Origin: Bradyrhizobium ivorense
GTDB lineage: Bacteria; Pseudomonadota; Alphaproteobacteria; Rhizobiales; Xanthobacteraceae
Reading direction: 5' to 3'
DNA: 64,000 bases
NCBI RefSeq assembly: GCF_900696085.1
Contig: NZ_CAADFC020000013.1
Location: 62,001 to 126,000, forward strand
Below are positions 8,988 through 16,856 of this stretch, one piece after another (within the stretch, counting starts at the first letter, position 1; the number at the start of each line of letters is the position of its first letter). The notes under the pieces are model-generated. The model saw nothing but the letters and a program-made list of their open reading frames with translations, searched no databases and had not been told where the DNA came from. The position numbers and the translations under genes were made by a program.

Positions 8988-9275
8988 TCACATATGCCCG
9001 ACTTCGTCGGGCACGTCGTAAAACGTCGGATGCCGGTAGATCTTGGATTCCGCCGGCTCGAACATCATGCCCTTCTCGGACGGATCGGAGGCCGTGATCG
9101 CGTTCGACGGCACCACCCAGATCGACAGTCCCTCGCCGCGGCGGGTGTAGATGTCGCGCGCGGCCTGCAGCGCCAGCGTGGCGTCGGACGCGTGCAGCGA
9201 GCCGACATGCTTGTGCGCGAGCCCGTTGCGGCTGCGGATGAAGACTTCCCAGAGCGGGGTGTTCGGCGTGGCCAT
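8988..9275 (-). CDS. paaB: phenylacetyl-CoA 1,2-epoxidase subunit PaaB
   Basis: The 95-residue protein begins with the characteristic MATPNTPLWEVFIRSRNG and has the conserved HKHVGSLHA and SIWVVPSN segments of PaaB. PaaB bridges PaaAC dimers and is needed for the active epoxidase. It starts at ATG 9275, 12 bp after the paaA stop, so the two are cotranscribed. Confidence 0.94.
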   Translation of the reverse strand: MATPNTPLWEVFIRSRNGLAHKHVGSLHASDATLALQAARDIYTRRGEGLSIWVVPSNAITASDPSEKGMMFEPAESKIYRHPTFYDVPDEVGHM

Positions 9276-9287
9276 CTCGATGCTCCC

Positions 9288-10280
9288 TTATTCGGCCGCC
9301 TGCGCGAGCTGACGGTTCTTGCGCTTCTCGGCATAGGCCGCGGCGGCCTCGCGCACCCAGGCGCCCTCGTCATGCGCCTTGCGCCGTGCGGCGAGACGAT
9401 CGCGGTTGCACGGACCGTTGCCGGCCAGCACCTGCTTGAACTCGTCCCAGTCGATCGCGCTGTATTCCCAATTGCCGTTGGCGTTCTGCTTCATGCCGGG
9501 ATCGGGAATGGTGAGCCCGAGGAACTCGGCCTGCGGCACCGTGGCGTCGACGAATTTCTGGCGCAGCTCGTCGTTGGAGAAGCGCTTGATCTTCCACTTG
9601 GTCGAAGTGTCGCTGTGCTGGCTCGCCTGGTCCGGCGGGCCGAACATCATCAGCACCGGCCACCACCAGCGGTTCAATGCGTTCTGCGCCATCGCCTTCT
9701 GCTCCGCGGTGCCGCGGCACAGCGTCACCATGATCTCAAAACCCTGGCGCTGGTGGAACGACTCCTCCTTGCAGACGCGGATCATCGCGCGCGCATAGGG
9801 GCCGTAGGAGCAGCGGCAGAGCGGGATCTGATTCATGATCGCCGCGCCGTCGACCAGCCAGCCGATGGTGCCGATGTCGGCCCAGGTCAGCGTCGGGTAA
9901 TTGAAGATCGAGGAATATTTCGCCTTGCCGGAGAGCATGCCGTCGACCAGCTCCTCGCGCGAGGTGCCGAGCGTCTCGGCGGCGGCGTAGAGATAGAGGC
10001 CGTGGCCGCATTCGTCCTGCACCTTGGCGAGCAGCGCGGCCTTGCGGCGCAGCGACGGCGCACGGGTGATCCAGTTGCCCTCGGGGAGCATGCCGACGAT
10101 TTCGGAATGGGCGTGCTGGGAGATCTGCCGGGTCAGCGTCTTGCGGTAGGCGGCCGGCATCCAGTCGTTCGGCTCGATGCGGTCGTCGGCATCGATGCGG
10201 GCCTGAAACTGCGCGGCGCGGCCGGCATCCTCGATGCCGCGGTCGTCGCCGTCTGAGCTATTGAGCGCCTGCGTATACAT
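9288..10280 (-). CDS. paaA: phenylacetyl-CoA 1,2-epoxidase catalytic subunit PaaA
   Basis: This is the diiron oxygenase subunit that epoxidises the ring of phenylacetyl-CoA. The 330 residues match PaaA. Iron-ligand motifs are visible as E90-x2-H93 in QDECGHG and E173-x2-H176 in KEESFHQRQG. It starts at ATG 10280 because GGAGG lies 7 nt upstream and MYTQ is the family-like start; an in-frame extension to 10322 covers the promoter. It heads the run paaABCDE and lies 74 bp after paaX on the same strand. Confidence 0.96.
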   Translation of the reverse strand: MYTQALNSSDGDDRGIEDAGRAAQFQARIDADDRIEPNDWMPAAYRKTLTRQISQHAHSEIVGMLPEGNWITRAPSLRRKAALLAKVQDECGHGLYLYAAAETLGTSREELVDGMLSGKAKYSSIFNYPTLTWADIGTIGWLVDGAAIMNQIPLCRCSYGPYARAMIRVCKEESFHQRQGFEIMVTLCRGTAEQKAMAQNALNRWWWPVLMMFGPPDQASQHSDTSTKWKIKRFSNDELRQKFVDATVPQAEFLGLTIPDPGMKQNANGNWEYSAIDWDEFKQVLAGNGPCNRDRLAARRKAHDEGAWVREAAAAYAEKRKNRQLAQAAE

Positions 10281-10308
10281 GGCCGACCTCCCTGTGTTGT
10301 TAGGCGGA

Positions 10309-10336
10309 AATATATAACACAATTTTACGATTGCAA
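10309..10336 (-). promoter_or_regulatory. putative paaA promoter with overlapping regulatory repeats
   Basis: The gap between paaX and paaA is very AT-rich compared with its surroundings. On the minus strand, TTGCAA (10331-10336) and TATATT (10309-10314) are spaced 16 nt apart, a fair sigma-70-type promoter about 30 nt before the paaA ribosome site. T-rich copies of TAACA (10315-10319 and 10346-10351, plus-strand reading) flank the -35 region and may be PaaX or PaaR operators. This is inference from position and composition. Confidence 0.5.
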
Positions 10337-10354
10337 GCTATTTCTGTAACATAT

Positions 10355-11236
10355 TCACGCGCCCTCGAAGCGGCGTGCCACCGCCCCGTTGGGCTTCGGC
10401 AGCGGCCCGTCCTCGTTGGTCGCGTGCTCGTCAAGCCATTGTTCCGACGGCAAAAGCAGACCGCGATAGATCTCGCCGCAGAGTTTTCGCGCCGCCCTGC
10501 CCGGCCAATCCTGCGGCAGCAAGGGCGCCGGCAGCAGCGGATCCCGCAGCACGACGCGGCGGTAATGGTGGATCAAGAGCACCCGCGCGGTGAAAGCGTC
10601 GGCGTCGGTCAGCGCCTCGCCTTTGGTGATCCAGCCGTGCAGCGGCTCGAACGTCGTCATGAATTTCAGATAGGCGTCCGCGGTGCGCTCGAGCGGCCAG
10701 CTCTCGCTGAGCAGGCGGCGCCCGCTGTCATCCTCCGCAGAAACTTCGAGACGGATCGCGTGCGCCGCTTCATCCGGGACCGGCACGCCCGACGGCGCGA
10801 CCCACACGCCCGGCAGCGGGCTGCCGAAGCCGGCATTCTTCAGCGCTTCGCGCGCGGTGTCGCGATCCTCGGCATTGCCGATCAAGAGCAGCTCGAAGCG
10901 GCCGGTCCAGTCCGACGGCGGCGGATCGTAGATGTGTTTTGTTGCGGTATCGAAGGTCTGCCGGCCCTTCTTGTTCAGCCGATAGAAACTGTTGCGACCG
11001 ACCCGGTTGCGCTCGAGCCAGCCGTCGGCGGCGAGCCGCGACATCGCGGTGCGCACCACGTTGCCGTCGATGTCGAGCGACTTGAAGAATTCGAGCAGCG
11101 TGCCGAGCCACACCGAGCCGCCGCGCGGCACGATGGCGTCGCCGAACACGGTGATGATGATCGAGCCGGTGCGCGACGGCTCGCGCTTCAATTCGTCGAC
11201 GATACGGGCAAGCGGCTGCGGCATGCCGCAACGCAT
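10355..11236 (-). CDS. paaX: PaaX-family transcriptional repressor of phenylacetate catabolism
   Basis: The 293-residue protein has the N-terminal winged-helix domain of PaaX (residues 5-95; RTGSIIITVFGDAIVPRGG, VVRTAMSRLAADGW). The central and C-terminal PaaX domains include DPLLPAPLLPQDWPG. PaaX represses paa genes and releases DNA when phenylacetyl-CoA is bound. The gene sits directly upstream of paaA in the same direction with only 74 bp between, so its own product probably acts on that spacer. The start is ATG 11236 or ATG 11224 (MPQPLAR); neither has a strong ribosome site. The much longer open frame upstream runs through repeats and the neighbouring gene and is not coding. Confidence 0.9.
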   Translation of the reverse strand: MRCGMPQPLARIVDELKREPSRTGSIIITVFGDAIVPRGGSVWLGTLLEFFKSLDIDGNVVRTAMSRLAADGWLERNRVGRNSFYRLNKKGRQTFDTATKHIYDPPPSDWTGRFELLLIGNAEDRDTAREALKNAGFGSPLPGVWVAPSGVPVPDEAAHAIRLEVSAEDDSGRRLLSESWPLERTADAYLKFMTTFEPLHGWITKGEALTDADAFTARVLLIHHYRRVVLRDPLLPAPLLPQDWPGRAARKLCGEIYRGLLLPSEQWLDEHATNEDGPLPKPNGAVARRFEGA

Positions 11237-11273
11237 AGCGCGTTTTGCCGGCCAGCGACAATGCACCTCAAAC

Positions 11274-11358
11274 GTAGCCCGGATGGAGCGAAGCGAAATC
11301 CGGGGGCAGCCTGTCCGCGGATGGAATCCCGGATTGCGCTTCGCTGCATCCGGGCTAC
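11274..11358. repeat. dispersed palindromic repeat, family A
   Basis: The element begins GTAGCCCGGATG and ends CATCCGGGCTAC, with inner arms AGCGAAGCGAAATCCGGG and CCCGGATTGCGCTTCGCT. Copies lie at 18381-18502 and 19223-19310, and shorter ones at 44743 and 47408. It is upstream of paaX. Confidence 0.8.
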
Positions 11359-11398
11359 GAAGTTTCGCGGGGATGGTGAAGGACGACTCGCGGAGACT

Positions 11399-11467
11399 CC
11401 CTCTCACCCGGATCGCATTGCGCTTCGCTTCATGCGATCCGGCCTCTCCCCGCAGGCGGGGAGAGGC
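11399..11467. repeat. partial dispersed repeat, family C
   Basis: CCCTCTCACCCGGATCGCAT, then a short stem around CGCTTCGC, then CTCTCCCCGCAGGCGGGGAG. This is one arm of the larger family C elements seen at 34372, 48470 and 52103. It lies just after the hydrolase stop (minus strand) and may act as a terminator. Confidence 0.7.
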
Positions 11468-11474
11468 AAGAAGG

Positions 11475-12245
11475 TCACCGGTTCGGATCGGGATAGACGA
11501 TGCTGCGCCAGCCGCTGCGATCGAACGGGGCCCAGTCGCCTTCCTTCTGCGCGAGGCGATCGGCGACGGCGTAGACCACGGCGGGATGGTGACCCATGCC
11601 GCAATGGCTGCTCTCGACTTCGATGCTCTCCGACATCGACGAGGCTTGCTCGCGGCAGCCCTGCCAGGCGCAGATGCCGTCGGTGCGGCTGAAGATCGCG
11701 GTGGTCGGTACCGGCGGTGCGCTGGCGAGCGAGCCGCCGAAGCGGGGATCCTCCTGCTCGGCGCGGCGGCCGCTGGCCATCTCGTAGACCCGCCAGGCGT
11801 TGGTCGACTTCGGTCCGGCGGCAAACGGGCTGCCGAGCGTGATCACCTGACGGACGCGCTGCGGCATCATCTTGGCGAGCTGGCGCGCATAGAGGCCGCC
11901 GAGGCTCCAGCCGACCACCGAGACCTTGCGGCCGCTTACCTCATTCATCTGCTGCAGCAACTCGACCATGCCGTCCTGCACGCCGGCGCGAAGCCCGAGG
12001 TTGCGGCCCTGACGCCAGCCGCTGACGGCGTAGCCCTTGCTCTTGAGGAAGTCGCGCAGCGGCCGCGTCGACATGTCGGAGGCGATCAGCCCCGGCAGCA
12101 CCAGCACCGGATGGCCGTCGCCGCGCGGGGCGAGGCTGAGCAGCGGCAATGCACCAAGGAAAGCACCAAGTTCGGAAATGGCACGGCCTTCCAGAAACAT
12201 CAGCGTCCTGGAGGGCGGGCGTAGCGTCTGCGCAGCAACCGACAT
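11475..12245 (-). CDS. alpha/beta-hydrolase (lipase/esterase-like)
   Basis: The 256-residue protein has an LVLPGLIASD oxyanion region near residue 50. The nucleophile elbow GWSLGG has its Ser at about 114. The acid/base residues are probably in SRTDGICAW and SSHCGMGHHP. No signal peptide is present, so it acts inside the cell. It is a clear paralogue of the lipase at 25316-26116: both share GDGHPVL-LPG--ASD, GRKVS--GWSLGG and SPFA segments. It stands alone on its transcript. It starts at ATG 12245 with GAGGAG about 5 nt upstream. Intracellular ester, lipid or polyester hydrolysis is likely; the substrate is unknown. Confidence 0.8.
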   Translation of the reverse strand: MSVAAQTLRPPSRTLMFLEGRAISELGAFLGALPLLSLAPRGDGHPVLVLPGLIASDMSTRPLRDFLKSKGYAVSGWRQGRNLGLRAGVQDGMVELLQQMNEVSGRKVSVVGWSLGGLYARQLAKMMPQRVRQVITLGSPFAAGPKSTNAWRVYEMASGRRAEQEDPRFGGSLASAPPVPTTAIFSRTDGICAWQGCREQASSMSESIEVESSHCGMGHHPAVVYAVADRLAQKEGDWAPFDRSGWRSIVYPDPNR

Positions 12246-12446
12246 TTCAGCTCCTCTTCCGGCACGGCCCCTAACGTCTCGGCAGCCGGCGATGGGTCAA
12301 CAGGATGGTCAACAACACTGACGCAAACCTGGCGGAATCGTTCCGCAACGCAACAAACAGCCTTGAAAAGCTAGGGAACCGATTACTTTCGTGCAAGCGG
12401 TCAGGATCACACTTGCCACAACTTAAAATGCGGCGTGCCCAATCGG

Positions 12447-13730
12447 TCACAGCAGCCGCAGCGCATATTCCAAGGTGTAAAGTGCAAGCCCGGCAAGCCC
12501 GCCGATCAGCGAACCGTTGAAGCGGATGTATTGCAGGTCCTTGCCGACATTGACCTCAATCAGCGAGATGAGCTGCTCCATGTCCCAGCTCTTCATCTGA
12601 TCGGCGATGAAGCTGGAGACGCCGCTCTTCTGCTCGGCGACCACCGTGCGCAGAATGGCAGTCAGGCCCTGGTTGATCTCGCTGCGCAGATCGGCGTCGC
12701 CGTCGAGCGCGTCGCCGGCCTCGACGAACATGCGCGTCAGCTGATGCTGCAGCACCTGCGACTCGCCGGACGCGCTGCGTTCGAGGAAATCCTTGACGTT
12801 GGCCCAGATGGTGCGGCCGAGATTGGCCAGCTCCGGGCGCGCCAGCAAATCGCGCTTCAGCCCCTCGATGCGATCGGCGAATGCCTTGTCGCTGCCGAGC
12901 CGGTCGACAAACGACAGCAGCATGCGGTCGAACTCGCCGCGGAACGGATGCTGCGGGTCGTTGCGCACCTCCTCGAAGAACTTCGTGGCTGAGGCGATGA
13001 TCCGGTTCACCACGAACTTGTCGGCGCGATAGAGCCTGAGCAGCGTCGGCATTTCGGCGCGGACCTTGTCGCGGATCACCGCCATGGTCTCCTGCTGCGT
13101 CAACGTCTGGTGCAGCACGCGCAGGATGTCGTCGAGCAGGCCGCCATGCTTGCCCTCCTGCACGAAGCCGCGCAGCGCGCCGGCGGCCAGCGGCGCGAGA
13201 TCGATCGCGAGAATCTGCGTCGTGACGCGGCGGCTGATGAACGTCATCAGTCCCGAGCTCTCGGTTGCGGCGAGCGCCTCCGGCAGCATGCGCAGCACGA
13301 AGCGGGCGAGATCCTCGCTGCGCTTGCGGTCACGCAGCCAGTCGGCGATGAAGCTGCCGAAATCGATCTCGCGCAGCTTGGCCTCGACCGGCCCGGCCTC
13401 GAGAAAATTGTTCTCGATGAATTCGCCGAGCTTTTCCGCGATGCGTTCCTGGTTGCTCTGAATGATCGCGGTGTGCGGGATCGGCAGGCCGAGCGGCCGC
13501 TTGAACAGCGCGACCACCGCATACCAGTCAGCGAGCCCGCCGATGGTCGCCGCTTCCGCGAAGGCCGCGATGAAGCCGAACACCGGATGGGTCGGCAGCA
13601 GCGCCTTCGCAGCGATGAAGATGACGAATGTCGCCGCCAGCACGCCGGTCGCCAGCCACTTGACGCGGCGCAGCTCGGCGGCGCGTTCGGCATCGACGGG
13701 CGTTGCGATGAGGGCGGCGGGAAGGGTCAT
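12447..13730 (-). CDS. DUF445 family membrane protein
   Basis: The 427-residue protein has two hydrophobic segments near the N-terminus (residues about 24-42 and 48-66), the second leading into the conserved GGLADWYAVVALFKRPLGLPIPHTAII. A long helical region follows, with a final hydrophobic stretch LIGGLAGLALYTLEYALRLL at the C-terminus (last residues approximate). This is the YjiN/DUF445 family, whose function is not established. I chose ATG 13730 because the in-frame extension upstream is Arg-rich and runs into a repeat. It stands alone, with about 200 bp (12246-12446) upstream of the next gene that show no clear element. Confidence 0.85.
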   Translation of the reverse strand: MTLPAALIATPVDAERAAELRRVKWLATGVLAATFVIFIAAKALLPTHPVFGFIAAFAEAATIGGLADWYAVVALFKRPLGLPIPHTAIIQSNQERIAEKLGEFIENNFLEAGPVEAKLREIDFGSFIADWLRDRKRSEDLARFVLRMLPEALAATESSGLMTFISRRVTTQILAIDLAPLAAGALRGFVQEGKHGGLLDDILRVLHQTLTQQETMAVIRDKVRAEMPTLLRLYRADKFVVNRIIASATKFFEEVRNDPQHPFRGEFDRMLLSFVDRLGSDKAFADRIEGLKRDLLARPELANLGRTIWANVKDFLERSASGESQVLQHQLTRMFVEAGDALDGDADLRSEINQGLTAILRTVVAEQKSGVSSFIADQMKSWDMEQLISLIEVNVGKDLQYIRFNGSLIGGLAGLALYTLEYALRLL

Positions 13731-13774
13731 GGGCTTTCGAATGAACGCTAGTCTAGCTAGACGCCACACACCGG

Positions 13775-13885
13775 CGTCATCCTGAGGTGCGCGCACTTTG
13801 CGCGCCTCGAAGGATGGCCACAAGCACCGTCGCTCGCGGCCATCCTTCGAGGCTCGCCGAAGACGGCTCGCACCTCAGGATGACG
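13775..13885. repeat. dispersed palindromic repeat, family B
   Basis: The arms CGTCATCCTGAGGTGCG and CGCACCTCAGGATGACG (13775 and 13885 outer ends) enclose inner arms CCTCGAAGGATGGCC and GGCCATCCTTCGAGG. Other copies are at 52783-52893 and, split by an insertion sequence, at 40776-40787 plus 42305-42425. It lies between DUF445 and the phasin gene. Confidence 0.85.
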
Positions 13886-13955
13886 TCCGAGAAGGTAAAA
13901 AAGAAGGCCCGCGAAATGGCGGGCCTTCGAAAAGAGCAGTTGGTCGACGCAGCGA

Positions 13956-14432
13956 TCAGGCGGTCTTGCCGTAGACTTTGGCAAAATTGTCCTGCGCGGT
14001 CTTGGCACCGTCGGCGACGAGCTTGCCGAGATACTCTGTCGTGGCCTTCGCCCGCGAGACGAACAGTTCGCCGCGCGCACGGACCAGGTCCGACTGGATC
14101 TGGGCGGCTTCGCTCAGCGACTTGGCCGAAGCGAGCTTGTCGATGCCGGCGAAGAACGCCTCGGCGTCCTGGTAGATCGCCTGCTGGACGTTGCGGCTGA
14201 TCTTGGCGGCCTCGGTCACCGAACCGGCGACAGCGGACTCGATCACGTTGGTGACCTTCTCGGAGCCGGCATAGGCATCGGCGGCGCGGGTCTTGGCGGC
14301 CTCGGCCTGCTTCTTCACGAACTCACGGGCGGCTTCCGGAACTTCCAGGTTCTGGAGCTTGGCGAACGCCTCGGTGACGGGCGCGAAGGCTTCCTTGACG
14401 CTGTTCAGCACGGAATTGGTTTCGGTGGTCAT
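13956..14432 (-). CDS. phasin family protein
   Basis: The 158-residue, alanine-rich, all-helical protein has the phasin fold: ETNSVLNSVKEAFAPVTEAF near the start, a long amphipathic region, and a C-terminal YLGKLVADGAKTAQDNFAKVYG. Phasins coat PHB/PHA granules and control their number and size. The start ATG 14432 has GGAGAG 7 nt upstream; an ATG 15 nt further upstream is less well placed. It lies near the PHA synthase genes at 15224-16686 on the same strand. A 170-bp leader with three palindromes precedes it, which suggests its own regulated promoter. Confidence 0.9.
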   Translation of the reverse strand: MTTETNSVLNSVKEAFAPVTEAFAKLQNLEVPEAAREFVKKQAEAAKTRAADAYAGSEKVTNVIESAVAGSVTEAAKISRNVQQAIYQDAEAFFAGIDKLASAKSLSEAAQIQSDLVRARGELFVSRAKATTEYLGKLVADGAKTAQDNFAKVYGKTA

Positions 14433-14524
14433 TTGCGGTCTCTCCATCCTCAGGTTTGAGCTATGGGCTCACCCCGTCCGGATTGGCCCGGGGCGGGAGT
14501 GTTATGTCACAATTCATGGTGCGT

Positions 14525-14605
14525 CGCAACATCGATGTTGCGGCGCGATATCACGAACTCGTGAACAGAGGAATTATCGGGCAATTTGCCTGCAAATTCA
14601 GCAGG
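14525..14605. promoter_or_regulatory. cluster of three palindromes upstream of the phasin gene
   Basis: Within 81 bp there are three palindromes: a perfect 18-bp palindrome CGCAACATCGATGTTGCG (14525-14542), TCACGA-AC-TCGTGA (14551-14564), and CCTGC-N7-GCAGG (14589-14605). The last resembles the CTGC...GCAG sites bound by PhaR repressors of phasin genes in other alphaproteobacteria. They lie 90-175 nt before the phasin start. The assignment to PhaR is inference. Confidence 0.45.
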
Positions 14606-14618
14606 TTGAGGTACAGAT

Positions 14619-15212
14619 TTACTGCTGAACCGCTCCCGGCAGCCCGTAGGCCTCCATCTGGGCCCGGACCTGCGCCACGTTGTGCCCGAGCACGACGATG
14701 TCATGGGTCTTGCCTTCGACGTCCCGGACATGGTCGCGCAGCAGGGCCTCCGCCTTGAAGCCGAGGCTCTCGAACAGCGCGATTGCCGCGCGCTGGTCGA
14801 CCGTCATCTGCACCGAGAATTTTTCCAGCCCGGCACCGAGCGCAATGGCGAAGGTCTCCTGCGAGAGCGCCCGGCCGACGCCCTGCCCGCGCACGTCGAG
14901 CGACACCACCATGCGGATTTCACCGACATGCGGCGACCAGGAATGCGGGTCGCGGACCAGGGTGCCGCAGCCGACCACCTTGCCGTCCTTGACCGCGAGC
15001 AGACTCGTGATGTCGCCGCGCTCGATCTCGTTGACCCAGGCCGACAGCACCTTCGGCTGGCTGATGTTGCGCGGCAGGAAAAGCAGGTCATGCGTGGGCA
15101 GCTTTTGCGCGAAGGCGAGCACCGCGGCCTCGTCGGCCCGCGTCATCAGGCGAAACTCGATGTCGCCCGCCTCGGTCTTGACGTGGCGCGGATAGGAACG
15201 TTGTTCAGTCAT
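14619..15212 (-). CDS. GNAT family N-acetyltransferase
   Basis: The 197-residue protein has the GNAT core: substrate strands near IEFRLMTRADEAAVLAF, a VGCGTLVRD strand, EIRMVVSLDVRGQGVGRAL (the acetyl-CoA-binding R/Q-x-x-G-x-G/A loop) around residues 109-127, and a C-terminal LFESLGFKAEALLRDHV. It transfers an acetyl group from acetyl-CoA to an unknown amine. It starts at ATG 15212, only 12 bp after the phaC stop, so it is probably cotranscribed with phaEC. Its substrate is unknown; its place between PHA synthase and phasin may mean it only shares the promoter. Confidence 0.85.
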   Translation of the reverse strand: MTEQRSYPRHVKTEAGDIEFRLMTRADEAAVLAFAQKLPTHDLLFLPRNISQPKVLSAWVNEIERGDITSLLAVKDGKVVGCGTLVRDPHSWSPHVGEIRMVVSLDVRGQGVGRALSQETFAIALGAGLEKFSVQMTVDQRAAIALFESLGFKAEALLRDHVRDVEGKTHDIVVLGHNVAQVRAQMEAYGLPGAVQQ

Positions 15213-15223
15213 GTTGATCTCTC

Positions 15224-16306
15224 TTAAGTCGATCTCTTGCCCAACCAGGAGTCCAGCTTCGGCCACAGCCGCTTGATTGCATTGGCGCCGGCGACCAGCG
15301 AGACGTGACCGCCTTTCAGCATCACCTCCTCCTTGTCCTCCGAGCCGATCTTGGTGATCAGGTGCTTGGCCGCATCATACGGCACGATGTGATCGTGCTC
15401 GGCCACGGCATGCAGCAGCGGCACCTTGATATCGGCAAGCTTCGCCGCGCGGCCGCCGACCGTCATGGTGTCGTTGTAGAGCTTGTTGTCCCACATCAGG
15501 TCCTTGGTGATGGCGCGGAAATACTCGCCCGCGAGCGGCAGCGTGTCGGTCGCCCAGCGGTCGAACATCCGATAGGACTTCACGAACTCGTCGTTCCAGA
15601 TGTTCTCCCAGAGCTGGATCTGGCTGGCGACGCGCGAGGCCGGCCGCAGCATCTCGAACGACTGCAGAATCAGCTCGGGCGGCATGTTGCCAGTGCTGTC
15701 GATCAGCCCGTCGACATCGAAATAGCGGCGGTCGGCGAAGTTCGAGAACAGCTTCATCTCGCGGAAGTCGATCGGCGTGGTGAAGCAGATCAGATTCTTC
15801 ATCGGCCCGCCGCTATGGATCGAGCCGTACAGCAGCGAGAGCACGCCGCCGAAGCAGTAGCCGATGACGGAGACGTCCTGCTCACCGGAGTCCTGCTGCA
15901 CGCGGCGCACCGCGTCGGGGATGAAATCAAGGACATAGTCCTCCATGCGCAGCGACTTCTCCTCCGGCTTCGGCGCGCTCCAGTCCAGCATGTAGACGTC
16001 GTAGCCGCGCTTGAGCAGGAATTCGATGAAGCTTTGCCCCGGCACCAGGTCGAGGATGTAGCCGCGGTTGGTGGTCGCCATCACGATCAGCACCGGAATG
16101 CGGTAGACCTCGCTCGCCTGCGGCCGATAGTGATACAGGTTCATGGTGCCGCGCGAATGCAGCACGTCCTTCGGCGTCGAGCCGAGCGACGGGCCCGAGG
16201 TCGAGAAATACTCGACGCCCTTGATGCTGCGCTGGATCGCGCGCTGCACCTCGGACTGCACCCGTTCCGAGATCGAGGCGATATCAAAGCCTGTGGGAGC
16301 GTTCAT
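15224..16306 (-). CDS. phaC: class III-type poly(3-hydroxyalkanoate) synthase subunit PhaC
   Basis: The 360-residue protein matches the class III PhaC length (about 355). The lipase-like box is GYCFGG with catalytic Cys151 in place of Ser, as in all PHA synthases. Catalytic Asp (AEHDHIVP) and His (GGHVSLVAG) motifs are visible near residues 305 and 333. It polymerises (R)-3-hydroxyacyl-CoA to storage polyester at the granule surface. The start codon overlaps the stop of the upstream phaE-like gene in ATGA, which indicates coupling of the two subunits. Confidence 0.9.
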   Translation of the reverse strand: MNAPTGFDIASISERVQSEVQRAIQRSIKGVEYFSTSGPSLGSTPKDVLHSRGTMNLYHYRPQASEVYRIPVLIVMATTNRGYILDLVPGQSFIEFLLKRGYDVYMLDWSAPKPEEKSLRMEDYVLDFIPDAVRRVQQDSGEQDVSVIGYCFGGVLSLLYGSIHSGGPMKNLICFTTPIDFREMKLFSNFADRRYFDVDGLIDSTGNMPPELILQSFEMLRPASRVASQIQLWENIWNDEFVKSYRMFDRWATDTLPLAGEYFRAITKDLMWDNKLYNDTMTVGGRAAKLADIKVPLLHAVAEHDHIVPYDAAKHLITKIGSEDKEEVMLKGGHVSLVAGANAIKRLWPKLDSWLGKRST

Positions 16307-16686
16307 TTGCGCTCTCCCTCCGGCGGCGGTTGCTTGGTGCGCGGCGGCCGCGGCGTCGCGCCATAGCCTTCCGCGGGCGCCAGCGAGTTGTGGTGCACCT
16401 GCTGCAGCAGCGTCTTGATCTCGTTGAGCTGGTTCTCCATCGACTGCAGGCGCTCGGCCATGCCGACCAGTTGGGCGCGGCTCGGCAGGTTCATGGCCAG
16501 GAGATACTTCTCCATCAGCTCGCCGAGTTGCTTCTGCATACCCGCCGCGGCGCCGCCGGCCTGATTCATTGCCTTGGAAAATTCCGGCGAACTCATCAGC
16601 TGGTTGCCGAAGGAGTTGAACCCCTTCTCCATCTCACCAATCATCGTCTGCCAGATCACGGCAGGATCGTTGCCCTTGTCGGCCAT
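16303..16686 (-). CDS. phaE: short PhaE-like partner subunit of PHA synthase
   Basis: The 127-residue protein has a helical core (residues 10-100) with IWQTMIGEMEKGF, an ELMEKYLLAMNLPSRAQL segment, and a heptad-rich MAERLQSMENQLNEIKTLL region. A proline-rich tail follows. The AMNLPSR...L...L pattern and the coupled position before phaC identify it as PhaE-like. Classical PhaE is about 350 residues and class IV PhaR about 200, so this is a minimal version. It should activate PhaC. It starts at ATG 16686. A 170-bp region divergent from the plus-strand hydrolase probably carries both promoters. Confidence 0.8.
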   Translation of the reverse strand: MADKGNDPAVIWQTMIGEMEKGFNSFGNQLMSSPEFSKAMNQAGGAAAGMQKQLGELMEKYLLAMNLPSRAQLVGMAERLQSMENQLNEIKTLLQQVHHNSLAPAEGYGATPRPPRTKQPPPEGERK

Positions 16687-16856
16687 GCGGCGCTCCTCAA
16701 CACCAATTCCGAGCGCTTGCCGCGCTTTCGCTGTTTCGCACCATACGACACTGTTGTCGTTGATCGGTCAACAGCGGCGCAACCGCGCGGCCTATGGGTC
16801 TTCTGCGCTGCGTCAAACCGTGGCATACAGGTTCCTGACCGCGCCACCAGCAGGGG

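Noticed and set aside
11237..11824. Long upstream extension of the paaX frame
   Set aside because: It translates two palindromic repeats and the 3' part of the neighbouring hydrolase gene in another frame. The winged-helix domain starts right after ATG 11236 or 11224.
12305..12520. Plus-strand frame of 71 codons between the hydrolase and DUF445 genes
   Set aside because: It runs into the DUF445 3' end in antisense and lacks a ribosome site. The first half has mixed composition but no support.
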